From CAYFUT01 sp964346395 (GTDB lineage Bacteria > Bacillota > Halanaerobiia > Halobacteroidales > Halobacteroidaceae): a DNA stretch of 64,000 bases. The translations under genes were made by a program, and so were the position numbers. Shown here in pieces: positions 7,802 to 15,603 of the stretch. Numbering within the stretch: the stretch's first letter is position 1; each line of letters starts with the position of its first letter. Where the stretch lies: NCBI GenBank assembly GCA_964346395.1, contig CAYFUT010000008.1, forward strand, positions 4,182 to 68,181, read 5' to 3'. The notes below the pieces were generated by a model. The model ran no database searches, was not told the origin of the DNA, and saw only the letters and a program-made list of their open reading frames with translations.

Positions 7802-9463
7802 TTATTTGTTCAATTTTTTATTAGCTGCAATTACTTCTCCCATTAATTTTTCTTGGTAATTGCAGCTTTTTACCTGCTCATCCACCTTAGAATACAGCTC
7901 ATTATTATCAGTATTTACCGTTTCAATAGTATCTTTCATCTTCTCAGCGAGCGATAAAGTCTCTTCTGTCTGAGCTGATACCTGTTGGCTAGAAGCCGAA
8001 ATTTCTTCTGTTAGAGCACTCACTTCTTCGGTAGCTGCTACTTGGCTGTCGGTTGCCTTTTTTATTTCTTCCATCTGCTCTAACACCTGGATTGATAACT
8101 GATCAATTTCCGCAAACACATTTACAATATCATCTTCAGCCTCTTCTCCTCCGAGCATTACATTTACTGCTTCTTCAGCTGCTTCAGTAATTTCCTCTAT
8201 AATCTTCTGCACTTCCTGGGTTGCTTCTTTACTTTCTTCCGCCAAATCTTTAATTTCTTCAGCTACTACTGTAAATCCTTGCCCCCGTTTTCCTTTCCCT
8301 GCTTCTGAATCTCGAACAGTAGATCCCGCCCGAGCTGCTTCAATAGCTGCATTTAAAGCTAATAAATTGGTCTGATCCGTAATCTGCATGATCTTCTCTG
8401 ATATTTTATCTATATTACTAATACTCGTCTGTAACTCCTTTATTTTTTCGGAAGCTATTTCTACTAGTTGATCCCCCTGGTTAATTTTCTCTGCTGTTTC
8501 TTCCGCTGCTTGATAAGTAGTATTCCCAATTTTAGAAATTTTCTCTGCCTGTTCAGCTAAATCCTCTACACCCTGCGATACATCCTGAATAGCCACCGCT
8601 ACCTCTTCTACTGCTGTCGACACTTCTTCATTTCCGTTCATCAAATCTGTAATTGAATCAACTGCCTGACTTAATTTACCATCTATATCATCAGCTATCT
8701 GCTGTATTTCATTTGCCCCTTCCGTGATTGTTTCTGACTTCTCACTTGCTTGAAAGGTTTTTTCTTTAATTTGGAAAGTAAGTTTCTGAATCCCTTTGGT
8801 AATTAAAACCCCTAATATAATTCCTAACAGCAAACTAATACCAGTCAGTAAAAAAATTCTGGTTCGCATATTATTCGTAATTTGAACCACCGTTTTAATC
8901 CGCTGCTCCATTTGCTCCCAACCATAACTGGTTATTTTAGCATTTAAAATCCGCATACTAGAAGCTATATCAGTAATTTTCGAGGCTAGACTTTGTTGCT
9001 CATAACTTCCCTCTTCTGCTTGATTAAAGGAACGATACTTGGTTTTTAATTGCTCATTTAACTCTTTTAATTCATTTAACTGCTGATTAATTTCTTCCTG
9101 CTCCATATATTTTTTTAATTCATTGATATTAGAATTTACCAATCCAGTCTCCCGCACCTGATAAGTCCCTAATCCGGCCTGTGCTCTATACATTTTAGCT
9201 AAATTCCCCATAGTATCTGCCGACAAGGCAGAATTAACCTTAGTAGCGGGAATCACTTTTTCCCGAACAGTAGTGAGCTGCTGAAAAATATGCTGAGTGT
9301 TAATAAAGATAAAACCACTACTGATTACTATTAATAAAACTACCAGAGTAAATCCTAGTTGGATCTTTTTTAAAACTGTTCCCGCCTCAAGTATTTGCTG
9401 TAGTTTATTTCGTCCTTTTTCCTTTTTGCTCTGCAATAATTCCTTAATTTTTTTAAACTTCAC
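7802..9463 (-). CDS. Methyl-accepting chemotaxis protein of locus 1
   Basis: A 553-residue transmembrane chemoreceptor. There is a membrane span near residues 30-50, a helical sensor region, a second span (about 200-225) and a cytoplasmic signalling domain. The signalling tip reads QITDQTNLLALNAAIEAARA, then carries about 12 extra residues (STVRDSEAGKGKR) before GQGFTVVAEE. A typical HAMP domain is not obvious. The start is the GTG giving VKFKKIKELL, with AGGGGGG 5 bases upstream. The longer frame to 9553 would run through the promoter and operator. The operator is shared with the transporter, suggesting taxis toward the same sugar, sensed directly or through the binding protein. Confidence 0.88.
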   Translation of the reverse strand: MKFKKIKELLQSKKEKGRNKLQQILEAGTVLKKIQLGFTLVVLLIVISSGFIFINTQHIFQQLTTVREKVIPATKVNSALSADTMGNLAKMYRAQAGLGTYQVRETGLVNSNINELKKYMEQEEINQQLNELKELNEQLKTKYRSFNQAEEGSYEQQSLASKITDIASSMRILNAKITSYGWEQMEQRIKTVVQITNNMRTRIFLLTGISLLLGIILGVLITKGIQKLTFQIKEKTFQASEKSETITEGANEIQQIADDIDGKLSQAVDSITDLMNGNEEVSTAVEEVAVAIQDVSQGVEDLAEQAEKISKIGNTTYQAAEETAEKINQGDQLVEIASEKIKELQTSISNIDKISEKIMQITDQTNLLALNAAIEAARAGSTVRDSEAGKGKRGQGFTVVAEEIKDLAEESKEATQEVQKIIEEITEAAEEAVNVMLGGEEAEDDIVNVFAEIDQLSIQVLEQMEEIKKATDSQVAATEEVSALTEEISASSQQVSAQTEETLSLAEKMKDTIETVNTDNNELYSKVDEQVKSCNYQEKLMGEVIAANKKLNK

Positions 9464-9504
9464 TTTATCCCCCCTATAACTGGGAAATAAAAAACAACGC
9501 CTTT

Positions 9505-9553
9505 TTGGAAGCACTTCCAATATAATTATAAGAAATTTTTTTCTCTTTCGCAA
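9505..9553 (-). promoter_or_regulatory. Promoter with LacI-type operator for the chemoreceptor
   Basis: On the minus strand TTGCGA (9548-9553), a 17-base spacer and TATAAT (9525-9530) are followed by the palindrome TTGGAAGTGCTTCCAA (9505-9520) over the expected start. Sequence and geometry repeat those at 7743-7790. This also shows the chemoreceptor starts at the GTG at 9463, not further upstream. Confidence 0.8.
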
Positions 9554-9574
9554 CCATTACAAACAAAAAACAGA

Positions 9575-10456
9575 CTAATTCTTGTTTTTCTGAATTAATT
9601 CTTCAATTTCTGACTGTTTATAATTAGCAGCAATTTCCCAAGCCCGATTTCCTTCTTTATCCGGCTGTTCAATATCTGCTCCGGCCTCCAGTAGTAAGTT
9701 TACTACCTGCTTTTCGCCCAGCATAATTGCCCAATGAAGCGCAGTGTGGCCGCTGTCATCAGCAATTTTTAGATCGGCTCCAGCTTGCAGTAGCCTTTCT
9801 ACCACCCGCTTCTGATTAGCTAAAATAGAATGAATTAGCGGAGTCCGCCCTTTTTTATCTTGTAAATTAGGGTCAACTCCTAACTGCAGCAAATTATCCA
9901 CCAACTTGGGCTTTCCTACTAACACCGAAAAGAATAACCTGTTTTCTAACTCCTCCAGCTCTAAAGCAGTTCCATTTTTTAAATTTAATTCAGCTGCCCG
10001 CCGGTACCACTTAATTGCTTCCTGGCGGTCTTGATTGACCCCTTGCCCATAATAGTATTGTTCTCCTAATTTATAAAAAGAGCGAGCACTCTTTCGCTGG
10101 CGTTCCTCTTTCGTTAGTAAGTTTTGCTGATTAGTTTCTTTTTCTATAACTGCCAGCGCTAACGCCCAGCTTTTAACCGTCCATAATGCTGCTTCTTCCG
10201 CAACTGCATACGAATCCTGAAGTCTATTTTTAAGACAGGTCAGTAACGCTGACAAAGGCAGTTGCGGGTTTTTCTGATGCCGGGCCAACTCTTCCGGAAT
10301 CTTCTGTTCAATAGCTTTTGTCAGCAGAAATATTTCCCGCTGGTATTGGCCGCAGTAATCCATCAAAAATGCTCGACAGCGCCGAGCATTTTGATAAATA
10401 TCAGCTCCCTGCTCCTGTACTAAAGCACGTAACTGCTGTCGGGGTACGTTGTTCAT
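9575..10456 (-). CDS. Ankyrin- and Sel1-repeat protein of the kinase/phosphatase module
   Basis: A 293-residue soluble protein in three parts. Residues 1-110 are a helical module (RRCRAFLMDYCGQYQREIFL ... AALWTVKSWALALA) that I have seen as a recurring accessory domain of bacterial signalling proteins but cannot name with certainty. Residues about 120-160 form a Sel1-like repeat (YKLGEQYYYGQGVNQDRQEA). Residues about 165-290 form three ankyrin repeats (for example GHTALHWAIMLGEKQVVNLL). Ankyrin and Sel1 repeats are binding scaffolds, so this is probably the adaptor or target of the kinase encoded 36 bases upstream. It is the last gene of the operon running from 13617. Confidence 0.8.
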   Translation of the reverse strand: MNNVPRQQLRALVQEQGADIYQNARRCRAFLMDYCGQYQREIFLLTKAIEQKIPEELARHQKNPQLPLSALLTCLKNRLQDSYAVAEEAALWTVKSWALALAVIEKETNQQNLLTKEERQRKSARSFYKLGEQYYYGQGVNQDRQEAIKWYRRAAELNLKNGTALELEELENRLFFSVLVGKPKLVDNLLQLGVDPNLQDKKGRTPLIHSILANQKRVVERLLQAGADLKIADDSGHTALHWAIMLGEKQVVNLLLEAGADIEQPDKEGNRAWEIAANYKQSEIEELIQKNKN

Positions 10457-10492
10457 TCCATCACCTGCCTAGTAAATCAGTTTAAGTTTGAG

Positions 10493-11815
10493 CTAATACT
10501 CGATGGTACCCTGTCGGTCATTAAAATCAATCTCTACTTTTGCGGTTAATCTTACACTCTTTCCCGGCTCCACCTTATTTACAGTTCCCGAGGCTGAATT
10601 TATTGTCCACACCTGCTCAGTCAAATTTTTAAGCCCCCAGACTGAGGGATTATCAGGATGCTGTACTACTTTTGCTACCGGGGCTGAAAAGTCTCCCCTC
10701 TGCTCTCGCTTAATATGGTGCGGATATAACTTGGTATCATGATTAAGGAGCACTAATTCGGAATAATCTCCTTCTAAATGAAGCTGATAAGGCAGCTGCA
10801 GCTGCCGTTCACAGGCCCAACATTCTCCCGGCGCATCAGAACTGCTATTATCCGGATCATAAAAGTTTTCCCGCCCACAATGTGGACAGTAAAAAATTAA
10901 ATTCCGCAGTCGAATCATCGCCCGCTGCCATTGAGTTTCTCGAACTCGGCTATTAGCATCTGTTAATCCCTCCGTAAAAGCCTGTATAAATAATTCTTGC
11001 AGAAATTCGGGATAAATCGGCCAACTAACTAAGGCATTATCATGTTCCCCCGGCTGCGGGCGGTTAGTTTTATTGGCGGGATCAAAGATAAATACAGGAT
11101 TTTCGCCGTAAATTTTCTGCATTGCCGGCAGATCAAAACAGCGAATTTGACTCTCTAATTTGCCGTGTAACGGATGATTCAGCATAAAAATATAAAATAA
11201 TAAGACTGCTAAAGAAAATAAATCAGTTTTAGTACTAGGCTGCGCTTCACCACGCACAATTTCCGGCGCCATAAACCGCTGGGTACCTATCACATCCGCC
11301 TCACTTTCCCCATCAATTCCCACATTATCATTATCACAGATCAAAATATCTCCTGCTTTCGGATCAAAAAAGATATTATCAAAATTAATATCTCGATAGC
11401 AGTAACCGCGGGCATGCAGTTCACGATAGCTAACAGCAAGCTGATAGCCAATCGTACACACCACCTTGAAATTAGGTTCTACTCGTCGAGACACCAGAGC
11501 TGACAAACTAGCAAACCGCGGCGGCCTTAATTCCATTATGTAGCCGAATCCCTCAATTTGTTTAGCAATTGCTAAATCTAACGGCCATAAAAATCTATCA
11601 CAGGGTGCTCCCATCTCCAGCAGTTCCTCAATAATTTGCCGCTGTCTTGGGGTAGCTTTCTTCGGCTTATACCACTTAAGTGCTACTTGACTCCCTTCGT
11701 ATTCAGCCTGATACACCCTGCCCTGTGCTCCATCACCAAGCTGTTTAGTAATAGTAGCCTCTAAATCACTATTAATCATTTTTACTCTATCACCAACTAC
11801 CGGTAACTCACTCAC
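10493..11815 (-). CDS. Serine/threonine protein kinase with zinc ribbon (TerY-P type)
   Basis: A 440-residue protein. The kinase domain (about 20-290) has glycine loop GDGAQGRV and VALKWY with the ATP lysine (about residue 47). Its catalytic loop is YRDINFDN, a YRD in place of HRD. The metal-binding motif is DND in place of DFG, and MAPEIV replaces the usual APE segment. A zinc ribbon (CPHC ... CWAC) and a C-terminal beta-rich domain with WGLKNLTEQVW follow. The catalytic Asp, the Asn four residues later and the Lys are kept, so activity is plausible despite the unusual motifs. I prefer the GTG start 8 bases after GGAGGG; a TTG one codon earlier is possible. Kinase, PP2C and vWA genes together match the TerY-P triad described for Ter-associated stress systems. 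Confidence 0.85.
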   Translation of the reverse strand: MSELPVVGDRVKMINSDLEATITKQLGDGAQGRVYQAEYEGSQVALKWYKPKKATPRQRQIIEELLEMGAPCDRFLWPLDLAIAKQIEGFGYIMELRPPRFASLSALVSRRVEPNFKVVCTIGYQLAVSYRELHARGYCYRDINFDNIFFDPKAGDILICDNDNVGIDGESEADVIGTQRFMAPEIVRGEAQPSTKTDLFSLAVLLFYIFMLNHPLHGKLESQIRCFDLPAMQKIYGENPVFIFDPANKTNRPQPGEHDNALVSWPIYPEFLQELFIQAFTEGLTDANSRVRETQWQRAMIRLRNLIFYCPHCGRENFYDPDNSSSDAPGECWACERQLQLPYQLHLEGDYSELVLLNHDTKLYPHHIKREQRGDFSAPVAKVVQHPDNPSVWGLKNLTEQVWTINSASGTVNKVEPGKSVRLTAKVEIDFNDRQGTIEY

Positions 11816-11845
11816 CAAAATTTCCCTCCATTTTCTATTGTTAGA

Positions 11846-12024
11846 GCTATTAGCTGTCAGCTGTGAGTCAAGCCACAGCCAACCCTATAAATTAAAGACT
11901 TCTAGAAGTAACTTTTTATTTTAAGTTTTTGCTTGCGGCTCACAACCCATAGCTCCTAGCCCATAGCCCACCCTACGAGTTTCACAGAAACTCTCCATAA
12001 AAAAACCATTTGCCCATAGCTCAT
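11846..12024. repeat. Low-complexity intergenic repeats inside the signalling operon
   Basis: The 211 bases between the phosphatase and kinase genes carry degenerate repeats of the words agctatgag / gggctatggg / agctgtgag. They include a small palindrome, GAGTTTC ACA GAAACTC (11977-11993). I see no gene here. The tract interrupts an otherwise tight operon, so the kinase and ankyrin genes could have their own transcription. Confidence 0.55.
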
Positions 12025-12026
12025 AG

Positions 12027-12878
12027 CTATTTCCTAAACACCAACCCCACAGTAATATCATCCCCGCTTCCTTCCTGCGAAGTTTTTATTAGCCAGTCCT
12101 CTAATTTATCTTCTATATATCCAATTCCATCTTCCCGGGCCAACTGCAGAAAATCAGTTCCTACCTGGAAGAAATCTTCATCATAAGGAAAAGAATTTAC
12201 ATAGCCGTCCGTAGCAGCCATAACCAACTGCGGAACTTCTTCCGACAGCGGCTGTAGACAGAAGTTGAAATAAAGTTCCGGCTCCTCCAGACATAAAGAA
12301 TCAGTCGCCGATCCTAATTCTTCCTCTCCTGTGGCAAACACCCGCTGTACCTTCCCTTCGCTAGTAACTCCCAAAATATCCCCATCACCTAACTGTAGAT
12401 AAAGTATAAACTGCTCAGTAATTAAGATGCCCAGCAGCGTAGCTCCATAGGCCTTTTTCGGATTAGAAGCAACTATTTTCTTTACTTTTTCTCCTTTAGC
12501 AGCCGCTATCTCTGCTAATTCCTGCTTAGAAAAAGGATGTTTAGTATAATGACGGCGTACCCGCTGCTGCCAGTCAAGCACAATCCGTTTCGGCAGCTTA
12601 CCCTCAACCCTTTCTTTTATTTTCGGCAGCATATCAGCAGTCAAAGCATCAACATCTGCTTCCCGTAAAATTACTTCCACAGCTGCTTCCACAGCAAACC
12701 GCGCCCCTAAATGACTGCGGACATGCTTTCGACTCCCGTGGCCATCCGACAGAGCTAACACTAAATGTTCTCCCTGCTGGGCCCAGTCTAATGCATCTTG
12801 ATTAGGTAAACCATTTCGGCTATGCTTAACCCCTTTAACTGTTTCGCCAGTCACAATCCACTCCCGATTACTATCCAT
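12027..12878 (-). CDS. PP2C-family protein phosphatase of the TerY-P-like module
   Basis: A 283-residue metal-dependent Ser/Thr phosphatase. The PP2C metal-binding motifs are all visible: NQDALDW, LALSDGHGS (Asp45), GATLLGI, LGDGDILG, AATDGYVNS and GSGDDITVGLVF. It probably reverses phosphorylation by the kinase encoded downstream. It begins 10 bases after the vWA gene ends, with AGGTGAT before the ATG, so the two are translated together. No membrane span is seen. Confidence 0.9.
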   Translation of the reverse strand: MDSNREWIVTGETVKGVKHSRNGLPNQDALDWAQQGEHLVLALSDGHGSRKHVRSHLGARFAVEAAVEVILREADVDALTADMLPKIKERVEGKLPKRIVLDWQQRVRRHYTKHPFSKQELAEIAAAKGEKVKKIVASNPKKAYGATLLGILITEQFILYLQLGDGDILGVTSEGKVQRVFATGEEELGSATDSLCLEEPELYFNFCLQPLSEEVPQLVMAATDGYVNSFPYDEDFFQVGTDFLQLAREDGIGYIEDKLEDWLIKTSQEGSGDDITVGLVFRK

Positions 12879-12888
12879 TCTCTATCAC

Positions 12889-13617
12889 CTAAAACACATC
12901 ACTATCTATATCTGAATCAGCATCTTCCGCACTCGGTTCCGGTTGAGGAGGTAATGGTACATTGTTATCCTGTTCAGCTGTTTCCTCAGAACTACCCGTC
13001 GAAGCTGAGTTAACTACTTCGGTAGAAGCCCACTTTATATATCTAGTTAATTCTTCTGAATTATTTGCCTGCAGCGGTGCAAACTCCGGATTATCGATAA
13101 ACTGCTGCAGTACTTCCTGATCAGCATCATCCCCAATAGCAATCGCAATTTTAACCGCCTTCTTTCCCCAGGGAGTAGCTAACAATTTTTCCAGTCCAGC
13201 TTCAAAGTCATCCGTAGGCTGTCCATCAGAAACTAAAACTAATACCGGCGGCAGACCGCGCTTCGGCATGTTCGAAACCTGTAATTGCTCCGCCAACTTT
13301 GACAAGGCTTGGCCTAAATCAGTAACTCCATCCGCCGTTAAATCAGCCCAGGTAAAATCTGCAATCGGTGTCGGCTGCGCTACATGCCACTCAGCCCCCT
13401 GAGAAAACTTAAGAGCTCTCACCAATACTTTCGCATTAGGATTTTCTTGAGCTACATTTTCCATCTCCGGTATGGCTTCTTTAATCGCATTATTTAAAGA
13501 TTGAATTTTACCGTCCACTCCCATTGACCCTGAACAATCAGTAATCCAGAAAAAATGCAGTTCCCGTTTATTAATTCCATCTTTGCCCGGCCGTTTCTGT
13601 TCTTCTGATACTGTCAT
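12889..13617 (-). CDS. TerY-like von Willebrand A domain protein
   Basis: A 242-residue protein with a single vWA domain. A complete metal-ion-dependent adhesion site is visible: Asp27-x-Ser29-x-Ser31 (FFWITDCSGSMG), the Thr in DGVTDLGQAL and the Asp in LVSDGQPTDD. The last 40 residues are acidic and Ser/Pro-rich (EPSAEDADSDIDSDVF), likely a disordered tail and possible phosphorylation target. It is first in the vWA-PP2C-kinase-ankyrin operon. A TATAAT-like -10 box lies at 13671-13676 on the minus strand, but no convincing -35 box. TerY proteins are thought to bind metal and scaffold the kinase and phosphatase. Confidence 0.88.
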   Translation of the reverse strand: MTVSEEQKRPGKDGINKRELHFFWITDCSGSMGVDGKIQSLNNAIKEAIPEMENVAQENPNAKVLVRALKFSQGAEWHVAQPTPIADFTWADLTADGVTDLGQALSKLAEQLQVSNMPKRGLPPVLVLVSDGQPTDDFEAGLEKLLATPWGKKAVKIAIAIGDDADQEVLQQFIDNPEFAPLQANNSEELTRYIKWASTEVVNSASTGSSEETAEQDNNVPLPPQPEPSAEDADSDIDSDVF

Positions 13618-13734
13618 TCACAACCATCCCCTTTGTCTATTTAATAATCAATGCAATTTATTTAAGCTACATTATATTAAATTGAAGATAAACAGCTAAA
13701 TTCCTTTTTCCATCTTCCCTGCTCTATTTTATTT

Positions 13735-13797
13735 TCTCATTATTCATTCTTCTCCATTCTTCATTTATCATTTTCCATTCTCCATTCTCCATTATTA
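13735..13797. repeat. Low-complexity CATTCTCCATT-type intergenic repeat
   Basis: Runs of the words cattctc, catttatc and cattttcc are repeated with small changes. A very similar tract occurs at 38945-39022. These degenerate repeats lie only between genes. I see no gene or palindrome here. Confidence 0.6.
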
Positions 13798-13824
13798 TCC
13801 CCCCTAAAATTCAACTAATTATAA

Positions 13825-14145
13825 GTGATTTTCCCCTCAGTTACAAGCAAAAAAACTATCGGAAAAATAGTTAATTGGATTCAGCAAAAAGTTACAGCAC
13901 GTGATGCCGACGGAGCTCTAGTAGGCTTAAGCGGCGGTATTGATTCTTCTACTACTGCTAGCCTAATCAAAAAAAGCTTTTGGCGAAGAGAGCTTAGGAG
14001 TATTACTGCCGGCCAGCGGAACAATCACTAAGGATGTAAAATATGCTAATCTGGTAGCCGACGCTTTCGATCTAGATACAATTAAAGTTAATATGGAATA
14101 AGTTAACAATGTAATCACAGAAACTTTTCAAAATATTGACATAGA
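13825..14145 (+). pseudogene. nadE: Remnant of NH3-dependent NAD+ synthetase
   Basis: The first frame encodes IVNWIQQKVTARDADGALVG then LSGGIDSS, the PP-loop ATPase signature of NadE. At a run of seven A (about 13970-13976) the reading frame shifts. Homology goes on in the next frame as GEESLGVLLPASGTITKDVK and YANLVADAFDLDTIKVN until a TAA at 14099-14101, and fades after NVITETFQNIDIE. Only about the first 40 percent of a NadE protein is left before a terminator. A sequencing error could explain the A-run shift, but not the stop or the lost 3' part. The fragment is the only plus-strand gene in this stretch. Confidence 0.85.
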
Positions 14146-14146
14146 A

Positions 14147-14176
14147 AAAACCGCTCTGAAATTCAGGGCGGTTTTA
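14147..14176. terminator. Bidirectional intrinsic terminator
   Basis: ACCGC-CTGAA pairs with TTCAG-GCGGT and is flanked by AAAAAA on the left and TTTTATT on the right. It can end transcription from the nadE remnant (plus) and from the zinc-ribbon gene (minus). Confidence 0.85.
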
Positions 14177-14204
14177 TTCTCGTTTAAAAAATTATACTTA
14201 TTTA

Positions 14205-14411
14205 TTAATCGGTTAAAAAATCAAAAATATTACTTAACGTGCTGGTTTCACCTTTATATAATTCACTATATCCGCAGTTAGTACAAGTAATGACTGTAAA
14301 TTTATTGGTTTGGACATCAAATAGTTTGGACAGCATTCCACCGGTAGCTGAAATTTCCGAAGTTTCATAACTTTTATTTCCACATTTATCACACTCATAT
14401 TCTCCCCGCAT
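14205..14411 (-). CDS. Small zinc-ribbon protein (DUF2082-like)
   Basis: A 68-residue protein with two CxxC pairs: CDKCGNKSYET near the N terminus and CTNCGYSELYKG after LFDVQTNKFTVIT. This is the layout of the short nucleic-acid-binding zinc-ribbon family formerly DUF2082. The exact role is unknown. GGAGGT lies 8 bases before ATG. It starts 18 bases after the AI-2E-type transporter gene ends, so the two probably share a transcript. Confidence 0.8.
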   Translation of the reverse strand: MRGEYECDKCGNKSYETSEISATGGMLSKLFDVQTNKFTVITCTNCGYSELYKGETSTLSNIFDFLTD

Positions 14412-14429
14412 AACTTTCCACCTCCTTTA

Positions 14430-15491
14430 TTATTCATTGGTCTGGGCAAACTTTAAATCTTTGATTACTACCCGTAAAACTGCATAAGTAGGCACCGCAA
14501 ATAAAGCTCCTAACACTCCATACAGCATAACAGAAACAATTATTAAGAAGATAACAATCAAGGGATGAATTTGTAGCTGCTCCCCCTGAACAATAGGCCG
14601 CACCAGATTTCCTTCTAACTGTTGAGTTACGGCTACTACTATCGCTAACTTCAAGATCATCCATAAATCAGTAGTTAACGCTATGAATACAGCTGGTAAA
14701 ACCCCTATGATCGGCCCTAAAATCGGAATTAAAGAAGTTATCATTCCAATTAATGCCAAAGCTAAAGCATTAGGCAGCCCAATAATCAAATAACCAATAA
14801 ACATGAGAATTCCCAAAATAAAGGCTACCACTAACTGACTGCTTAAATATGTTGATAATACCCGATCTACATCTACCAAAATTCTATTAACTAACTCTTC
14901 TTTTTCTGCTGGAGTTAACCGTAAAATTTGCCGGTAAATTTTATAGTCATCTTTTAAAAAGTAAATTAAAACAAAGGGAATCAAGACCAGAACCGTTCCT
15001 AAATTAGTTAAAGAAGAAAACGCACCTGTGAAATTATATTTACTTATTTTACTTAATATGCCTTGCCCAAAAGATATAATCCGCTCCTGTAAATTGAATT
15101 TCGTTAGAAATTCAAAATTACCATCCCAAGTAATTACTTGATTAATGCTTTCCTGATTTACTTCATAATTAACAGTAAAGAAATTAATTAATTTTTTTAC
15201 TTCCGTATAGATTATACTGCCCCCAAAATAAATAATTAGGACAATCAGAACTATTAACCCTAATAAGGTAATTAGAATTGCTAGATTTTTATTGTTTATT
15301 TTAGCAGTTAGTTTTCTCACTGCCGGCCGCAGCAGATAATAAAAAAATCCTCCTAATAAAATAGGAAAAAAAACGATAGTTAATACATTAGATAACGGAT
15401 TCATAAAATAAGGAATCTGCCCCAGCAAATAAATAATAATTAGTACTAAGATAATACGAATACCAACCCGAGAAAATTTATCTTCAAGCAC
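14430..15491 (-). CDS. AI-2E/YtvI-type transporter family membrane protein
   Basis: A 353-residue membrane protein of the AI-2E transporter (UPF0118) superfamily. There are N-terminal spans, a soluble-looking middle (about 100-190), and C-terminal spans with the conserved segment LGPIIGVLPAVFIAL and GVLGALFAVPTYAVLRV. Members export small molecules or act as Na+/H+ antiporters; the substrate here is not evident. The GTG start giving VLEDKFSRVG follows GGAGGAGGG by 6 bases. The frame stays open 16 codons further up, but without a ribosome site. Confidence 0.85.
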   Translation of the reverse strand: MLEDKFSRVGIRIILVLIIIYLLGQIPYFMNPLSNVLTIVFFPILLGGFFYYLLRPAVRKLTAKINNKNLAILITLLGLIVLIVLIIYFGGSIIYTEVKKLINFFTVNYEVNQESINQVITWDGNFEFLTKFNLQERIISFGQGILSKISKYNFTGAFSSLTNLGTVLVLIPFVLIYFLKDDYKIYRQILRLTPAEKEELVNRILVDVDRVLSTYLSSQLVVAFILGILMFIGYLIIGLPNALALALIGMITSLIPILGPIIGVLPAVFIALTTDLWMILKLAIVVAVTQQLEGNLVRPIVQGEQLQIHPLIVIFLIIVSVMLYGVLGALFAVPTYAVLRVVIKDLKFAQTNE

Positions 15492-15570
15492 AAGTATCCC
15501 TCCTCCGCTAGTTAAAGTTAATTCTATTATTATTTTCAATCCAATTTATCAGGAATGTTGTTTGATTTTT

Positions 15571-15603
15571 ACCTCTAACTTTTAAAAGTTAGAGGTCTTT
15601 TTT
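15571..15603 (+). terminator. Hairpin with T-run between the degV and transporter genes
   Basis: ACCTCTAACTTTT is followed directly by its complement AAAAGTTAGAGGT, then CTTTTTTT on the plus strand, giving a 13-base stem. The T-run is on the plus strand although the neighbouring genes are on the minus strand. It may mainly stabilise the degV mRNA end, which stops at 15602, or stop antisense transcription. Confidence 0.6.

Noticed and set aside
9464..9553. Upstream extension of the locus 1 chemoreceptor by 30 codons
   Set aside because: It would translate through a promoter and operator; a GTG with a strong ribosome site at 9463 is the better start.
14434..14664. Overlapping minus-strand frame inside the AI-2E-type transporter gene
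   Set aside because: It lies in another frame of a clearly coding gene and has no ribosome site.
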